From: Bacteroidota bacterium
GTDB lineage: Bacteria; Bacteroidota; Bacteroidia; Bacteroidales; JAKIYJ01
Reading direction: 5' to 3'
DNA: 11,707 nucleotides
Assembly (NCBI GenBank): GCA_022708585.1
Contig: JAKIYJ010000025.1
Location: 1 to 11,707 of the forward strand
Both the position numbers and the translations under genes were made by a program. Shown here piece by piece: positions 1 to 7,520 of this stretch. The notes beneath the pieces were generated by a model. That model was not told the origin of the DNA. It ran no database searches and saw only the letters and a list, made by a program, of their open reading frames with translations. How positions within the stretch are numbered: position 1 is the first letter of the stretch; each line of letters opens with the position of its first letter.

Positions 1-183
1 ATAACGTTCATCATCAATAAAATTTTCTTTCTGTAGAAATTGAATAATGTCAATACATTGTGGATCATTGCAGCCAAAAGATTTCAATTTAAGATATACT
101 TCATAAACACATCTTTCACGATAAGCACAAAAATGCATTATTTTTTTTAAAGTAGCATCAATATTTTCATTATTAGTATTCAA
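1..183 (-). CDS. recX: RecX regulatory protein, N-terminal part (cut by window edge)
   Basis: This reading frame is open to the left edge and gives 61 codons of a RecX-type protein. Seen: the characteristic first RecX repeat, with CAYRERC, then an EVYLKLKSFG segment, then an IIQFLQKENFIDDERY segment ending at the edge. These match the helical-repeat signature of RecX (ER at the start of the second helix, a FIDDERY-like motif before the next repeat). RecX binds RecA filaments and modulates their activity. The first plausible start is TTG at 183-181, because an in-frame TAA lies two codons upstream (189-187). An ATG at 138 exists but would delete most of the first helix. It lies 16 bases downstream of the RNase G stop on the same strand, so the two are probably cotranscribed. 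Family assignment is from recognised motifs only; the C-terminal two thirds are outside the window. Confidence 0.8.
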   Translation of the reverse strand, partial: MNTNNENIDATLKKIMHFCAYRERCVYEVYLKLKSFGCNDPQCIDIIQFLQKENFIDDERY

Positions 184-199
184 TATTTATAAATTAATC

Positions 200-1753
200 T
201 TATATTTTTATTTCCTCATTGTTTTTATTAAAGAATTTATATTCAAGGGTATGAAAAGATTTATTTTCTTTAATTTTAATTTTTTGTTTAAACTTCAAAC
301 ACCATTTCCATTTATATGAAAAGACACCTTTTGTAATATAAGCGTAAATAAAAGGGTGTAAAACGAGAGTAATATTTTTTTCATTTTGTTTATTAATAAG
401 GTAATTCAGGTTACTTTCGATTTCGTCTATCAGCAAAACAGCAGATTTTATTATGCCAGTTCCATTGCAGGCTGGGCATTTTTCGAATATTTGAATATTC
501 ATTTCGGGGCGTACTCTTTGACGGGTAATTTGTATAAGACCAATCCTACTGGGAGGTAAAACAGAATGTTTTGCTTTATCTGATTTCATATATTCCCGCA
601 TATTGTCATACAATAACTTTCTATTATGTTTATCGTGCATATCAATAAAATCAACTACAATAATTCCTCCCATATCGCGTAATCTTAATTGTCGAGCTAT
701 TTCTGCGGCAGCATCAATATTAACTTTCAGTGCATTTTCTTCTTGATTAACAAGAGAGTCGGTTCTATGTCCACTATTGACATCAATAACATGCATAGCT
801 TCGGTATGTTCAATAATCAGATAAGCGCCATTTTTAATATTTACTTTTTTACCGAAAGCATTTTTTATTTGTTTATCAATACCGAATTTTTCAAAGAGAG
901 ATTCATCTGATTTTTTATGCAATTTAACAATATCGAGCATATTTGGTGCAATAGTGTGCATATAACTTCTTATTTCATCATACAAAACACTGTCATTAAC
1001 ATAAATACTATTAAATGAGTCATTAAGTAAATCGCGCAGTATGGTGGTAGTTCTGTCTTTTTCACCTAATATTTTAACAGGGGGGGTACTGTTTTTCAAT
1101 TTAAGAACTACATTATTCCATCGGCTGACGAGTTCGTTGAGGTCGGCTTCAAGTTCTGCTACTTTTTTATTTTCAGCTACAGTTCTTATTATAACTCCCC
1201 AATTTTTGGGCTTAATGCTGCCAACTAATTTTTTAAGTCGGTTTCTTTCCTCTTCGGATTTAATTTTCTGACTTATAGAAATTTTATTTGTAAATGGCAC
1301 AAGCACAAGATAACGACCTGCTAAGGAAATTTCAGAAGTAATTCTAGGTCCTTTTGTTGATATAGGTTCTTTGGCTATTTGAACAAGTAAAACTTGATTA
1401 GTAGCAAGAACATTGGTTATTTTTCCAGTTTTTTCTATATCCTTTTCAAAGGATATATTATTAAGACTGTCTGAATGAATATTTCCAGATCTAACTTGGT
1501 TGATATATTTTCGTAATGTATTTATTTGTGGTCCGAGGTCAAGATAATGCAAAAAGGCATTTTTTTCATAACCCACATCAACAAAGGCAGCATTAAGACC
1601 TGGAATAATTTTTTTAACTTTTCCCAGATATATATCACCTACAACATATTCATTATTTCGTTTTTCCCGATGGAGTTCAACAAGTTTTTTATCTTCCACT
1701 AAAGCAATTTCAACTTCAGTTGGTCCTCCATTAATAATAAGTTCTTTGTTCAC
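200..1753 (-). CDS. rng: Ribonuclease E/G family protein (RNase G)
   Basis: 517-residue endoribonuclease of the RNase E/G family, acting on single-stranded 5'-monophosphate RNA in rRNA maturation and mRNA turnover. Seen: an S1-type RNA-binding region at about residues 38-130 (GDIYLGKVKKIIPGLNAAFV start). The catalytic core has VIDVNSG (Asp324) and IIVVDFIDM (Asp368), which correspond to the two metal-binding aspartates of the family. A zinc-link CPACNGTG has Cys426 and Cys429. There is no long disordered degradosome scaffold after the zinc link, so the length fits RNase G rather than full RNase E. The start is GTG at 1753; an in-frame TAG lies ten codons upstream and no ATG is available between. 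There are 160 bases between it and the upstream small ribosomal peptide gene, and recX follows. The order HU, COX24-like, Rng is one I know from Bacteroidota. Confidence 0.95.
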   Translation of the reverse strand: MNKELIINGGPTEVEIALVEDKKLVELHREKRNNEYVVGDIYLGKVKKIIPGLNAAFVDVGYEKNAFLHYLDLGPQINTLRKYINQVRSGNIHSDSLNNISFEKDIEKTGKITNVLATNQVLLVQIAKEPISTKGPRITSEISLAGRYLVLVPFTNKISISQKIKSEEERNRLKKLVGSIKPKNWGVIIRTVAENKKVAELEADLNELVSRWNNVVLKLKNSTPPVKILGEKDRTTTILRDLLNDSFNSIYVNDSVLYDEIRSYMHTIAPNMLDIVKLHKKSDESLFEKFGIDKQIKNAFGKKVNIKNGAYLIIEHTEAMHVIDVNSGHRTDSLVNQEENALKVNIDAAAEIARQLRLRDMGGIIVVDFIDMHDKHNRKLLYDNMREYMKSDKAKHSVLPPSRIGLIQITRQRVRPEMNIQIFEKCPACNGTGIIKSAVLLIDEIESNLNYLINKQNEKNITLVLHPFIYAYITKGVFSYKWKWCLKFKQKIKIKENKSFHTLEYKFFNKNNEEIKI

Positions 1754-1913
1754 AATACTAAATTTGAACCTCGATATAGTCTAAAAAAAATCACAAATTA
1801 AAGTCAGACAAATATGAGAAATATAAATTTTTAAGAATATGCAAAAAAAATAATAAATATTATTAACCGAAAACAATAATTCAGTAATAAAACTTTCATA
1901 AAAAGACTAAAAA

Positions 1914-2003
1914 TTATTTCTTTTTATGTCTGTTTTTGCGTAATCTTTTTTTGCGTTTATGAGTAGACATCTTATGTCTTTTTCTTTTCTTTCCACTTGG
2001 CAT
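1914..2003 (-). CDS. COX24/AURKAIP1-domain small basic ribosome-associated protein
   Basis: A 29-residue ORF, easily missed because of its size. It begins MPSGKKRKRHKMSTHKRKK and continues with RLRKNRHKKK before TAA. About 60% of residues are Lys, Arg or His. The HKMSTHKRKKRLRKNRHK pattern is the hallmark of the COX24/AURKAIP1 family, whose mitochondrial member is the small-subunit ribosomal protein mS38. Bacteroidota carry a free-standing tiny version annotated as AURKAIP1/COX24 domain-containing protein. It most likely binds rRNA in the ribosome (inference from the family and composition). It starts 19 bases after the HU stop on the same strand, so it is probably cotranscribed with HU. There is no Shine-Dalgarno sequence upstream of the ATG, as usual in this phylum. 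Confidence 0.88.
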   Translation of the reverse strand: MPSGKKRKRHKMSTHKRKKRLRKNRHKKK

Positions 2004-2022
2004 AATTAAACAATTTAAACAA

Positions 2023-2307
2023 TCATTTTACATTATCTTTTACCTTCTTAACAAAAGTCTTTGCGGGTTTAAAAAAAGGAATATAATGTGCGGGAATAAT
2101 CAGAGTAGTATTTTTCAAAATATTACGTCCTGTTTTTTCAGCACGTTTTTTAACTACGAAGCTTCCAAACCCTCTTAAATATACGTTTTCACCTTTAGCA
2201 AGTGAGTTTTTTACAATATCCATAAAGTGCTCTATTGAAGCCTGAACGGCAACTTTTTCGACACCCGTTTTTTGAGAAACTTCTGCAACAATTTCTGCTT
2301 TTGTCAT
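2023..2307 (-). CDS. HU/IHF family histone-like DNA-binding protein
   Basis: 94 residues, the usual HU length. Seen: N-terminal helices with MTKAEIVAEVSQKTG, the central GFGSF motif (46-50), and the DNA-binding beta-arm with KRAEKTGRNI (54-63), followed by a C-terminal part with IPAHYIPFFKPAKTF. HU binds and bends DNA non-specifically in the nucleoid. The residue after RN at the arm tip, Pro in classical HU (GRNP), is Ile here (RNI). I recall Bacteroidota HU paralogues with RNISKNT at this place, so this looks lineage-typical rather than a defect. It is the first gene of the leftward cluster HU, COX24-like peptide, RNase G, RecX. A candidate TAnnTTTG box lies upstream. Confidence 0.95.
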   Translation of the reverse strand: MTKAEIVAEVSQKTGVEKVAVQASIEHFMDIVKNSLAKGENVYLRGFGSFVVKKRAEKTGRNILKNTTLIIPAHYIPFFKPAKTFVKKVKDNVK

Positions 2308-2355
2308 AATAATATTAATTTAAAAAATAATAATATCTTGATTAAAATTAATTTG

Positions 2356-2363
2356 CAAAATTA
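2356..2363 (-). promoter_or_regulatory. Candidate Bacteroidota -7 promoter box for the HU cluster
   Basis: The minus strand reads TAATTTTG, an exact match to the TAnnTTTG consensus of the Bacteroidota primary sigma factor. It lies 48 bases upstream of the HU ATG, giving a predicted leader of about 40 bases. No convincing TTTG -33 element is seen at the expected spacing. In this AT-rich gap the match could be by chance. Confidence 0.4.
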
Positions 2364-2436
2364 AAATTAATTTATTGAAATAAAACATTATCAACATATT
2401 TTTTTTAAATATTTTTTCTTTTAAATATAAAACAAA

Positions 2437-3165
2437 CTACATACTGCCAAAACCAAGTAAATCATACATACTGTATACCCCCCCTCTGCGATTTTGAACC
2501 CATTCAGCGGCAAGTACAGCACCTTCTGCCAATCCCTTACGATTTTTTGCAGTATGTTTTAATTCTATTATATCAACATCTGATTCATAGATAATATTAT
2601 GAATTCCTGCTATTTCGTCCTCTCTATATGAAATAATATCAAGCAATTGAGAATTACCTGATTTACCTGTGTTATAATCTTTTAATCTTTGAATTTTTTT
2701 TATAATATCTTTTGCAAGAACAATCGCAGTACCGCTTGGAGAGTCCAACTTATGAATATGATGAGTCTCTTCAATATTAACTATATATTGTGAAAAATTG
2801 TTCATAATAATAGCAAGTTGACGATTCAATTCCATTAAAATATTGACTCCTATGCTAAAATTGCTGGAATAAAACAAAGTCTTACCCTTATTAATACATT
2901 CATTTTTAATATTTTCAAATTTATCCAACCATCCTGTGGTCCCACATACAACAGGTAAGTTAAAATTAAAACACTTTAAAATATTATCAGGAGCTGAATC
3001 AGGTTTTGTAAATTCGAAAACTACATCGGCAGATTTTAAAAAAGATTCATTTTTATCCCAATCATTCGCATTATCTATAATAGATATTAAGTTATGACCT
3101 CTTTTATTGGCAACTTCTACTATGGTTTTACCCATTTTGCCATAACCTATAATGATATAATTCAT
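2437..3165 (-). CDS. dapB: 4-hydroxy-tetrahydrodipicolinate reductase
   Basis: 242 residues, cytosolic enzyme reducing 4-hydroxy-tetrahydrodipicolinate with NAD(P)H in the diaminopimelate/lysine pathway. Seen: an N-terminal Rossmann nucleotide-binding motif, IIGYGKMGKTI (4-15), a variant of GxxGxMG; the EFTKPDS segment (51-57); and CGTTGW (74-79). The DapB signature ETHHIHKLDSPSGTA (133-147) contains the catalytic pair His135 and Lys139, which correspond to E. coli His159 and Lys163. The tetramerisation/C-terminal strand region continues through GGVYSMYDLLGFGSM. The protein is about 30 residues shorter than the E. coli enzyme, as in many Bacteroidota. The ATG at 3165 gives the Rossmann fold directly at the N-terminus. 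It stands alone, divergent from the T9SS cargo gene. Confidence 0.96.
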   Translation of the reverse strand: MNYIIIGYGKMGKTIVEVANKRGHNLISIIDNANDWDKNESFLKSADVVFEFTKPDSAPDNILKCFNFNLPVVCGTTGWLDKFENIKNECINKGKTLFYSSNFSIGVNILMELNRQLAIIMNNFSQYIVNIEETHHIHKLDSPSGTAIVLAKDIIKKIQRLKDYNTGKSGNSQLLDIISYREDEIAGIHNIIYESDVDIIELKHTAKNRKGLAEGAVLAAEWVQNRRGGVYSMYDLLGFGSM

Positions 3166-3184
3166 ATAATTAAAAATATTTTAA

Positions 3185-3192
3185 CAAAAATA
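3185..3192 (-). promoter_or_regulatory. Candidate -7 promoter box for dapB
   Basis: The minus strand reads TATTTTTG, an exact TAnnTTTG match, 19 bases upstream of the dapB ATG. This implies a leader of roughly a dozen bases. No clear TTTG -33 element lies 19-23 bases further upstream. The call is weak because the region is very AT-rich. Confidence 0.35.
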
Positions 3193-3200
3193 ATATTAAT

Positions 3201-3234
3201 TTTGCTAATACATAAATTATATTCATTATATTTG
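3201..3234 (+). promoter_or_regulatory. Bacteroidota-type promoter for the T9SS cargo gene
   Basis: TTTG at 3201-3204 (-33) and TATATTTG at 3227-3234 (-7, exact TAnnTTTG) are separated by 22 bases, close to the spacing known for Bacteroidota sigma-ABfr-type promoters. Transcription would begin near 3241, leaving a leader of about 24 bases before the ATG at 3265. The -7 box is one arm of a perfect inverted repeat described separately. Confidence 0.6.
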
Positions 3235-3245
3235 CAACAAATATA
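3227..3245. repeat. Perfect 8-bp inverted repeat made of two opposed -7 boxes
   Basis: TATATTTG, a 3-base spacer CAA, then CAAATATA. Each arm reads as a TAnnTTTG box on its own strand, so the site could serve as a divergent -7 pair or as an operator over the promoter of the cargo gene. Only the plus-strand arm has a matching TTTG upstream. Confidence 0.6.
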
Positions 3246-3264
3246 AAAATAAAAATCTTTAATC

Positions 3265-5097
3265 ATGTTTTTAATAAATAAAAAATTCATAAAAATAGTA
3301 GTCTTATTTTCCTTGTATTTTTCAATAATATTATTTAAACCCGTTACTGCTCAGCAATTAAAGTTTGGATCTTCTAATATGTTAGATATTTATATTGATG
3401 AAATATACATTGTGTTTGATCCCACAGCCAGTTTTGATGTAGATTCTTATGATGCAGCAAAATTGTGGAATTCTGAACCTTCAATGCCAAACCTTTATAC
3501 TGCTATCGGACCTGCCCTTGATCCCTATCAAATAAATGCTTTACCAGTACTCGACGATACAACAATATATTTAACTGTTGGATTTATGGTTAAAATTTCA
3601 GATAATTATCATATACGACTATTGGAACAACAAAGTATTCCAGTTGGAGCAGAAGTTGTATTAATAGATTCAACTTTACATATTCATACCGATATGCTTG
3701 GTGCTTCTCCTGATTATTCTTTTTATCAAGCTGCTAATTATTGTCTTAACTGTCAATCACAATGGACAGGAAGATTTTATCTTAAAATTTATTTTCCTTC
3801 ATCTACTTTAGGAGTAAAAACTAAAAATCCACAGCCTGCTCCGTTTTGTAGAGGGGAAAAAATTAATATTAATTATACGGCAACAGGAACATTTAACCCG
3901 GGAAATGTATTTACTGCCCAGATTTCAGACGCAAGTGGCAATTTTAATTCCCCAACAAATATAGGCAGTTTAAATTCAACAACATCAGGGGTAATAAATG
4001 CTACAATACCATTATCCATTCCAACAGGTTCAGGATACAGAGTGCGTGTCAATTCTTCTAATCCTTTTTATATAGGAACACCAAATTCGGCTGATATGAA
4101 AATAGGCACTAAACCTAATGTGACGTATAGTGGAGTTATTCCTGCTCAATGTTTAAATAATCCTCCATTAGATTTATTTTCAGTTGGAACAGTATCGCCT
4201 CTCGGTGGTACATTCGAAGGTGCAGGTGTAAGTAATAACATTTTCTATCCGGCAATAGCAGGAATAGCTGGTAGCCCTCATGCCATATCTTATATTTACA
4301 GTGATTTCGCAGGATGTGCTGATACAGCATACAACAACATTATTGTTCATGCTTTGCCAAATGTTACTTTTACCGGTACATTACAACCACAATGTGAGAA
4401 TTCGACAAGTTATGATTTGGTCACTAATGCAGTCGTTTCACCTCAAGGTGGTTATTTTTCAGGTATAGGTGTTAATAATAACAATTTTAATGCTTCCTCC
4501 GTTCCTTCTACAATAAACAGTGTAACTATTTATTATATTTACACTGACGGGAACGGTTGCACCGATACAGCTTCCAATAATATTATTATAAATGACCTCC
4601 CAACAGTGAGTATTACAAACCTTGACCCTTTATATTGTAATTACAACACTGACGTAATTTTAACAGGAAGTCCTTTGGGTGGTAACTTTACTATTGATGG
4701 TATAATTGGCAATACTTTAAGTCCTTCTTCAATAGGATTGGGCACTCATACTGTCATATATAGCTATACAGATAATAATTTATGCACAAACTCACAAACA
4801 GAACAATTTTTTGTTGACGAGTGTTTAGCAATTAATTATCAATCCAATAATATTAAGGATATATCTATATATCCAAATCCTGCTGATGACTTATTAAATA
4901 TTACATTCAACAAAAGCGGAAATTACAAAATCACCTTACAGGATACAAGGGGATTAAAAATTTATGAAACAAATGCTCATATTGAAGAATCTGAAAATCA
5001 TCTTGCTATTAACATAGATTCTTATCTAAATGGTATATATTTTCTGAAAATTGAAAATATAGAAAAAGTAAATATATATAAAGTAATAATTAAATAA
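3265..5097 (+). CDS. Secreted T9SS cargo protein with Ig-like repeats and C-terminal sorting domain
   Basis: 610 residues. Seen: a signal peptide at 1-29 (basic KKFIK, hydrophobic core, probable cleavage at VTA/QQ). Then a beta-rich N-terminal domain (about 30-180) of a kind common at the front of Bacteroidota surface proteins, with a Cys160-x2-Cys163 pair. An adhesion-like beta-sandwich (about 185-283) contains GTFNPGNVFTAQISDASGNF. Three Ig-like repeats start near 284, 365 and 446. The first two share the pattern PxC...SPxGGxFxGxGVxNNxF...YIYxDxxGCxDTAxNNIIV; the third keeps SPLGGNF and YSYTD but has lost the GxGV motif and the second GC. The T9SS type A sorting domain (about 531-610) begins DISIYPNPADDLLNI and ends with the NGIYFLKIE and KVIIK strands. 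The family role is surface display or secretion through the outer membrane by T9SS. The actual ligand or activity is unknown, and no catalytic motif is visible. Confidence 0.88.
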   Translation: MFLINKKFIKIVVLFSLYFSIILFKPVTAQQLKFGSSNMLDIYIDEIYIVFDPTASFDVDSYDAAKLWNSEPSMPNLYTAIGPALDPYQINALPVLDDTTIYLTVGFMVKISDNYHIRLLEQQSIPVGAEVVLIDSTLHIHTDMLGASPDYSFYQAANYCLNCQSQWTGRFYLKIYFPSSTLGVKTKNPQPAPFCRGEKININYTATGTFNPGNVFTAQISDASGNFNSPTNIGSLNSTTSGVINATIPLSIPTGSGYRVRVNSSNPFYIGTPNSADMKIGTKPNVTYSGVIPAQCLNNPPLDLFSVGTVSPLGGTFEGAGVSNNIFYPAIAGIAGSPHAISYIYSDFAGCADTAYNNIIVHALPNVTFTGTLQPQCENSTSYDLVTNAVVSPQGGYFSGIGVNNNNFNASSVPSTINSVTIYYIYTDGNGCTDTASNNIIINDLPTVSITNLDPLYCNYNTDVILTGSPLGGNFTIDGIIGNTLSPSSIGLGTHTVIYSYTDNNLCTNSQTEQFFVDECLAINYQSNNIKDISIYPNPADDLLNITFNKSGNYKITLQDTRGLKIYETNAHIEESENHLAINIDSYLNGIYFLKIENIEKVNIYKVIIK

Positions 5098-5099
5098 AA

Positions 5100-5133
5100 G
5101 AGTCTACTCTGAAAAGTCATTGTTATTTTGAAT
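5100..5133 (+). repeat. Left copy of a 34-bp imperfect inverted repeat (IS-end-like)
   Basis: Begins GAGTCTACTC and continues TGAAAAGTCA, then TTGTTATTTTGAAT. The reverse complement of 10290-10323 matches it at 29 of 34 positions, counted by eye. Both copies start with an outer GAGTnnACTC and face inward, as terminal inverted repeats do. It starts two bases after the stop codon of the T9SS cargo gene. No transposase is attached to this copy. Confidence 0.6.
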
Positions 5134-5209
5134 ACAGCATGTTTAATTTTTCTATGATAACATTACTGATTTTTTCAGGACGGACGGGACAAGATTGAGA
5201 GTTATACAC
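5123..5209 (-). other. Possible 28-residue ORF or lost C-terminal extension after the thioredoxin gene
   Basis: Directly after the TAA of the TlpA-like gene, the same reading frame stays open for 31 further codons. It includes a GTG at 5209, then VYNSQSCPVRPEKISNVIIE and KLNMLYSK before TAA at 5123. The peptide looks protein-like, and its first part (CCCGTCCGTCCTG) is GC-rich compared with the surroundings. Its last codons run into the 34-bp repeat. It could be the tail of a former gene, an extension cut off by a new stop, or chance. I recognise no family. Confidence 0.2.
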
Positions 5210-5218
5210 ATTATTGTT

Positions 5219-6676
5219 TTATTTATTTTTCTCTTTTTCCTTTGCTTGATATTCCATATATTTATCGATAAAATCAGACAATTGTTCGGTAGATAATTTT
5301 TTAGCAATAATTTTAAAATTAGAATCAAGAACAAACAGAACAGGAGTTTGAGAGACATCGAAAATACTACGAAAATTTGTTTGATTTTGAGGATCCCAAA
5401 CATTGATAAATTTTAATTCCTTTTCTTTAATAAATTTTTTCCATTCTTTTGCTTTTGAATTATTTGTATTTATAGCAAAAACCTCAACTCCCTTATTTTT
5501 ATAATCTTCATAAAATTTACCAAGCACAGGTGTTTGTGTTCTGCAATGCCCACAATCTGGATCCCAGAAATATAAAATTATATAGTTAGCTTTTATATCA
5601 TAAAGAGAAAACCATCTATAGCCCGTGGAATCGGGCATAATCAGATTTGGGACTGTTTTACCTATAAGGGTTGGCTTTAAACTCATAGCTCTTTTGGTAA
5701 TATTTTCTATAACCTTTTCATTTACCCAGTAAGCCTCTCTGGTCATATAATATTTTTCAACCATATGAACAAATACAGCATCATAGCCCATTATTTTGGA
5801 AGTTTCAAAATAATATGTTAAATACCACACAACATATTTGAAAACCTCTTTATTAGCTCTTGATTTATCAACTAGCATATCACATTCAACCATCAATGAA
5901 TCAGGACTTTTATTAGCCACATTTGAAATATAATATTTTAATTTATTATGAAACACAGGAGTTCTTAATAATCTATCATCGGAAAAATCAATATTGTCGA
6001 AATAATGTTTTTTGTAATAATAATACAGGTATATAGAATCTTTAGTTCCATCTTTGTTTAATGGAGCTTCGGGAAGATCTATATCTTTTGAAGCAAGAAA
6101 AACTTTCGACATAAGGTCATCCTTATTGTTGTTAATAAATTCAAGTTTATAGTTTTTAATTTTTTCATCTATGGCATTTATTTTATCTTTATAATAAGAC
6201 ATTGAATCTTTATCATTATTTTCTTTTGCTCTATCGTAACCTGTTTTATATTTTTCTATATCTTTTTGAAATTGATTCACATATTGTAGATATGTATAAA
6301 AACGTGTATTTTCAGGTGAATCTTTAAATTTCATATATTTTAATAAATCAACGGTATCGCTTTCGATTGAAAATTTTTGTTTCTTATTAATAATAAATTC
6401 AAAATGCTTTTTGTTTTGTAATATTATAAAATATACGCCTTCTGGCAATGGCTTATCTCCTTTGAAAACATATAAACCATCTTTCTCTCTCCTTGCAGTA
6501 TCATCAGCATATTGATATTCTCCAAAATAATGACCTAATATTAACATACTATCCACAGCGTTTTTAATTTTAACAGTAATTAAATAACCATCTTTATCAT
6601 TATCATTTGATGAATAACAGTTAATTGTATAAAATATACAAAAAATCGCAAGAGTATATTTAAAAATGTCTTTCAT
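5219..6676 (-). CDS. TlpA-like thioredoxin-fold protein with N-terminal DUF4369-like region
   Basis: 485 residues, envelope thiol-disulfide oxidoreductase of a Bacteroidota type. Seen: an N-terminal hydrophobic signal (residues 5-20) ending in TINC. Cys20 could be a lipidation site, but the lipobox is poor, so plain export is equally possible. A beta-rich domain at about 30-115 (YLITVKIKNAVDSMLILGHYFGE) resembles DUF4369. A charged helical middle region (about 120-330) resembles the DUF5106-type linker found in this architecture. The C-terminal thioredoxin domain (about 336-475) has WDPDCGHC, active-site Cys375 and Cys378, and the cis-proline in QTPVLFVL (Pro445). CGHC suggests an exchange or reducing role in the periplasm; substrates are unknown. 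The start ATG at 6676 is followed at once by the signal sequence. It runs leftward, convergent with the T9SS cargo gene. The gene upstream on the same strand is the DUF5063 gene, 107 bases away. Confidence 0.87.
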   Translation of the reverse strand: MKDIFKYTLAIFCIFYTINCYSSNDNDKDGYLITVKIKNAVDSMLILGHYFGEYQYADDTARREKDGLYVFKGDKPLPEGVYFIILQNKKHFEFIINKKQKFSIESDTVDLLKYMKFKDSPENTRFYTYLQYVNQFQKDIEKYKTGYDRAKENNDKDSMSYYKDKINAIDEKIKNYKLEFINNNKDDLMSKVFLASKDIDLPEAPLNKDGTKDSIYLYYYYKKHYFDNIDFSDDRLLRTPVFHNKLKYYISNVANKSPDSLMVECDMLVDKSRANKEVFKYVVWYLTYYFETSKIMGYDAVFVHMVEKYYMTREAYWVNEKVIENITKRAMSLKPTLIGKTVPNLIMPDSTGYRWFSLYDIKANYIILYFWDPDCGHCRTQTPVLGKFYEDYKNKGVEVFAINTNNSKAKEWKKFIKEKELKFINVWDPQNQTNFRSIFDVSQTPVLFVLDSNFKIIAKKLSTEQLSDFIDKYMEYQAKEKEKNK

Positions 6677-6704
6677 TTGTTTATATTTCTGATAATCTAA
6701 AATG

Positions 6705-6712
6705 CAAAAATA
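6705..6712 (-). promoter_or_regulatory. Candidate -7 promoter box for the thioredoxin gene
   Basis: The minus strand reads TATTTTTG, an exact TAnnTTTG match, 28 bases upstream of the ATG, so the leader would be about 20 bases. No clear TTTG -33 partner is visible. It lies in the 107-base gap after the DUF5063 stop, which suggests separate transcription of the two genes. Confidence 0.4.
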
Positions 6713-6783
6713 ATTTTTTTGAACCCACGTTTGTTTATTACTGACATATTAATTTTTTTAAATCAATTTTATTTTCATAAATA

Positions 6784-7353
6784 TTATATGTCAAATTCTT
6801 CATTGTTCTCTTCATTCATAAAGACTTTTTGATGCAAGGATTTAATTATTTCTGCTGTTTTATAACCCCAATTTGCCCTGAAAAGTAAAAAGCATGCCCA
6901 AACAGCATTTTCTTTGGCTAATATATTAGTTTTATTATATAATAAAATAAAATCCTTAATATCCTGCCATATATCTGTAATATGTTCTGCAAGACTTCCT
7001 GTTACCAGAATATTTTCCTGACCCGGGTCAATTTCATCCAATCGTGCTTCCCTTTCGAAAGCATCATCTTTTCCAAGTAATTCTTTTAAAGATAAATATA
7101 TTTTTTCCCACTGTTCCTCGTTTACAAAACGTTCATTCTGATTCTCATCTTTTGGAGTAATGTAAGGTAGCAAGGAACCTTTAAGATACATAAGACTTAA
7201 TAAGCGAAGCATAGTTTCCATAAATCTATGAGAATCCATTTTGGAAGCAGTTTCAACCAGATTACAAAATTCTTTTGCAACAGCCCAAAATTCAATAACC
7301 TGCCTTTGTTTGCTTATATCATTGTTAATTTTGCCTTCTGTTTTATTTTCCAT
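6784..7353 (-). CDS. DUF5063 domain protein
   Basis: 189 residues, no signal peptide or membrane segment, mostly helical, probably cytosolic. Recognised as the DUF5063 family of Bacteroidota from the run VIEFWAVAKEFCNLVETA (19-36), then RFMETMLRLLSLMYLKGSLLP (43-63), and near the end a WACFLLFRANWGYKTAEIIKSLHQ segment (152-175). The function of the family is not known to me. It runs leftward, divergent from pstS with 167 bases between the start codons, and precedes the thioredoxin gene. A near-consensus -7 box (TTTATTTG, one mismatch) is at 7393-7400 on the minus strand. The ATG at 7353 is the only sensible start in this frame. Confidence 0.82.
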   Translation of the reverse strand: MENKTEGKINNDISKQRQVIEFWAVAKEFCNLVETASKMDSHRFMETMLRLLSLMYLKGSLLPYITPKDENQNERFVNEEQWEKIYLSLKELLGKDDAFEREARLDEIDPGQENILVTGSLAEHITDIWQDIKDFILLYNKTNILAKENAVWACFLLFRANWGYKTAEIIKSLHQKVFMNEENNEEFDI

Positions 7354-7468
7354 AAGATGAATATTTCAATTAATTATATTAACTTATTTCGACAAATAAA
7401 ATTACAGGTTTTTGATAAAAAATTTTTTTTATTATTAATCTATTAAACCTATAGATTATATATATATA

Positions 7469-7497
7469 TTTGCAAAATATTAAAAAAATTATATTTG
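7469..7497 (+). promoter_or_regulatory. Candidate promoter of the pst operon
   Basis: TATATTTG at 7490-7497 is an exact TAnnTTTG -7 box, 23 bases before the pstS ATG. A TTTG at 7469-7472 could be its -33 element, with a somewhat short 17-base spacer. TATATTTG also occurs at 7465-7472, so two overlapping promoter registers are possible. No Pho-box-like direct repeats are visible, although regulation by phosphate would be expected. Confidence 0.5.
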
Positions 7498-7520
7498 TAT
7501 TTAATTTAAACATTAAAAAA

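Noticed and set aside
138..183. recX start at the internal ATG at 138
   Set aside because: It would remove most of the first RecX helix preceding CAYRER. The TTG at 183 keeps it, although this choice is not certain.
5099..5110. AGAGTCTACTCT as a terminator hairpin between the convergent genes
   Set aside because: The loop would be only two bases and no T-run follows. It is better explained as the palindromic outer end of the 34-bp repeat.
5152..5403. 83-codon minus-strand frame overlapping the thioredoxin gene end
   Set aside because: It lies mainly in another frame of the thioredoxin active domain and encodes only low-complexity hydrophobic sequence.
7470..7520. Longer pstS starting at TTG 7470
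   Set aside because: It adds 17 residues in front of a good lipoprotein signal, and its start codon lies within the TATATTTG promoter boxes. The ATG at 7521 fits better.
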